12,924 bases of DNA from JBBQHX01 sp035306065 (GTDB lineage Bacteria; Gemmatimonadota; Gemmatimonadetes; Gemmatimonadales; Gemmatimonadaceae), in assembly GCA_035306065.1 (NCBI GenBank), contig DATGOL010000159.1:1-12924 (forward strand), read 5' to 3'. Shown piece by piece: positions 12,319 through 12,924 of this stretch; position 1 is the first letter of the stretch; each line of letters begins with the position of its first letter. The position numbers and the translations under genes were made by a program. The notes under the pieces are model-generated. The model did no database searches, was not told the DNA's origin, and saw only the letters and a program-made list of their open reading frames with translations.

Positions 12319-12729
12319 TTGGCGCGAAACATCATTGCTGTGCTCGCCGGAATCGTGGTTGGAGGGTTCGTGAACATGGCGCTCATCACACTCGGCCCGC
12401 TGGTGATTCCCCCGCCGCCCGGCGTGGACATGACCACCGCTGAGGGCATCGCTGCCGGCGTGCACCTGCTCGAGCCACGGAACTTTCTGATGCCCTTTCT
12501 GGCTCATGCCATCGGCACGCTAGTGGGCGCATTCGTGGCGTATCTGATCGCGTCAGGAAACAAGCCGCGGATGGCTTTCGCAGTCGGGGTATTCTTCCTG
12601 CTTGGAGGAATTGCCGCGAGCACAATGATCCCTGCGCCAACATGGTTCATCGTGCTGGACCTTGTCGTGGCTTATCTGCCAATGGCCTGGCTGGCGACTC
12701 GTATCGGAAGGAACGTTCAGCGCGTGTGA
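12319..12729 (+). CDS. Small four-helix membrane protein of unknown function
   Basis: This 136-residue protein has four predicted membrane segments, about 5-28, 57-78, 85-104 and 108-127. Between helices 1 and 2 lies a conserved-looking loop with PPPPGVDM (31-38) and HLLEPRNFLMPFLAHAIGTLVGAF (49-72). I recall similar short proteins widely in Bacteroidetes and related phyla, without known function. The start used is TTG 12319-12321, with AGG six bases upstream and the first helix starting at once; GTG 12340 is possible but would clip helix 1. No ATG precedes the first helix in frame. It follows the methyltransferase-like gene by 23 bp, a gap containing an 11-base alternating AC run (12300-12310), and probably belongs to the same transcript. 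Confidence 0.78.
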   Translation: MARNIIAVLAGIVVGGFVNMALITLGPLVIPPPPGVDMTTAEGIAAGVHLLEPRNFLMPFLAHAIGTLVGAFVAYLIASGNKPRMAFAVGVFFLLGGIAASTMIPAPTWFIVLDLVVAYLPMAWLATRIGRNVQRV

Positions 12730-12924
12730 GCGTTGAACTGGTGCGGCTGGGCTGGGAGAGGCAATGATGGTGCGATAAGTGAGAGGTGCGGGCGTGCGAT
12801 GCCGGTGCCTGGACACTGACACATGGCTCCCGGCCCTAGCACCTGGCATCTCTTCTGTGCAATTTTTACCAATGCCGCTCGATTCAGCCGTTTTCCGCAG
12901 TAGCCAATTGCAAAGCATGCAAGC
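12730..12924. other. Non-coding right end with a long-loop hairpin
   Basis: The last 195 bp contain no supported gene. GATGCCGGTGC (12798-12808) pairs over 11 bp, with one bulged T, to GCACCTGGCATC (12839-12850) across a 30-base loop. A T5 run lies 12 bases further on (12863-12867). This could be a poor terminator for the preceding two genes or a structured leader of a gene beyond the edge. Confidence 0.5.

Overview
This window is GC-rich bacterial chromosome and reads as Gram-negative. It encodes an outer-membrane-type beta-barrel protein, a lipobox lipoprotein and several Sec-type signal peptides, all consistent with a two-membrane envelope. Gene style and content (a Lys/Ala-rich histone-H1-like protein, a coiled-coil lipoprotein with a 'YYVIGTK' module, GTG/TTG starts) would fit Gemmatimonadota or a neighbouring phylum. 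That placement is an impression from gene content, not a phylogenetic result. There are no rRNA or tRNA genes, insertion sequences, CRISPR arrays or phage genes that I can recognise.

Layout. (1) 1-2083, minus strand: a large cation/proton antiporter (Kef/CPA2 type) fused to two universal-stress-protein domains, running off the left edge. (2) 2084-2519: a 436-bp divergent intergenic region with a terminator-like hairpin. (3) 2520-3413, plus: a basic histone-H1/AlgP-like protein with 48-bp repeats, closed by a strong hairpin terminator. (4) 3744-7104, plus: three tightly packed genes for a small secreted beta-rich protein without cysteine, a two-domain PapD-like periplasmic protein, and a 656-residue beta-rich outer-membrane protein ending in a regulatory/usher-type C-terminal domain. 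The order subunit, chaperone, usher and the domain types suggest a divergent, minimal chaperone-usher-like surface-fibre system. This is the most interesting part of the window. (5) 7253-11388, minus: a DHA2-family drug exporter, a coiled-coil lipoprotein with its own intrinsic terminator, and an NhaP2-type K+/H+ antiporter with a TrkA-C-like domain. (6) 11810-12729, plus: an isoprenylcysteine-methyltransferase-family membrane enzyme followed by a small four-helix membrane protein of unknown function.

The dominant theme is the cell envelope: two separate monovalent-cation/proton antiporters with cytoplasmic regulatory domains, an efflux pump, a lipoprotein and the putative surface-appendage cassette. 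The histone-like protein is the only clearly nucleoid-related gene. Apart from the three-gene cassette and the last two genes, neighbours are separated by more than 100 bp or by terminators and are probably transcribed separately.
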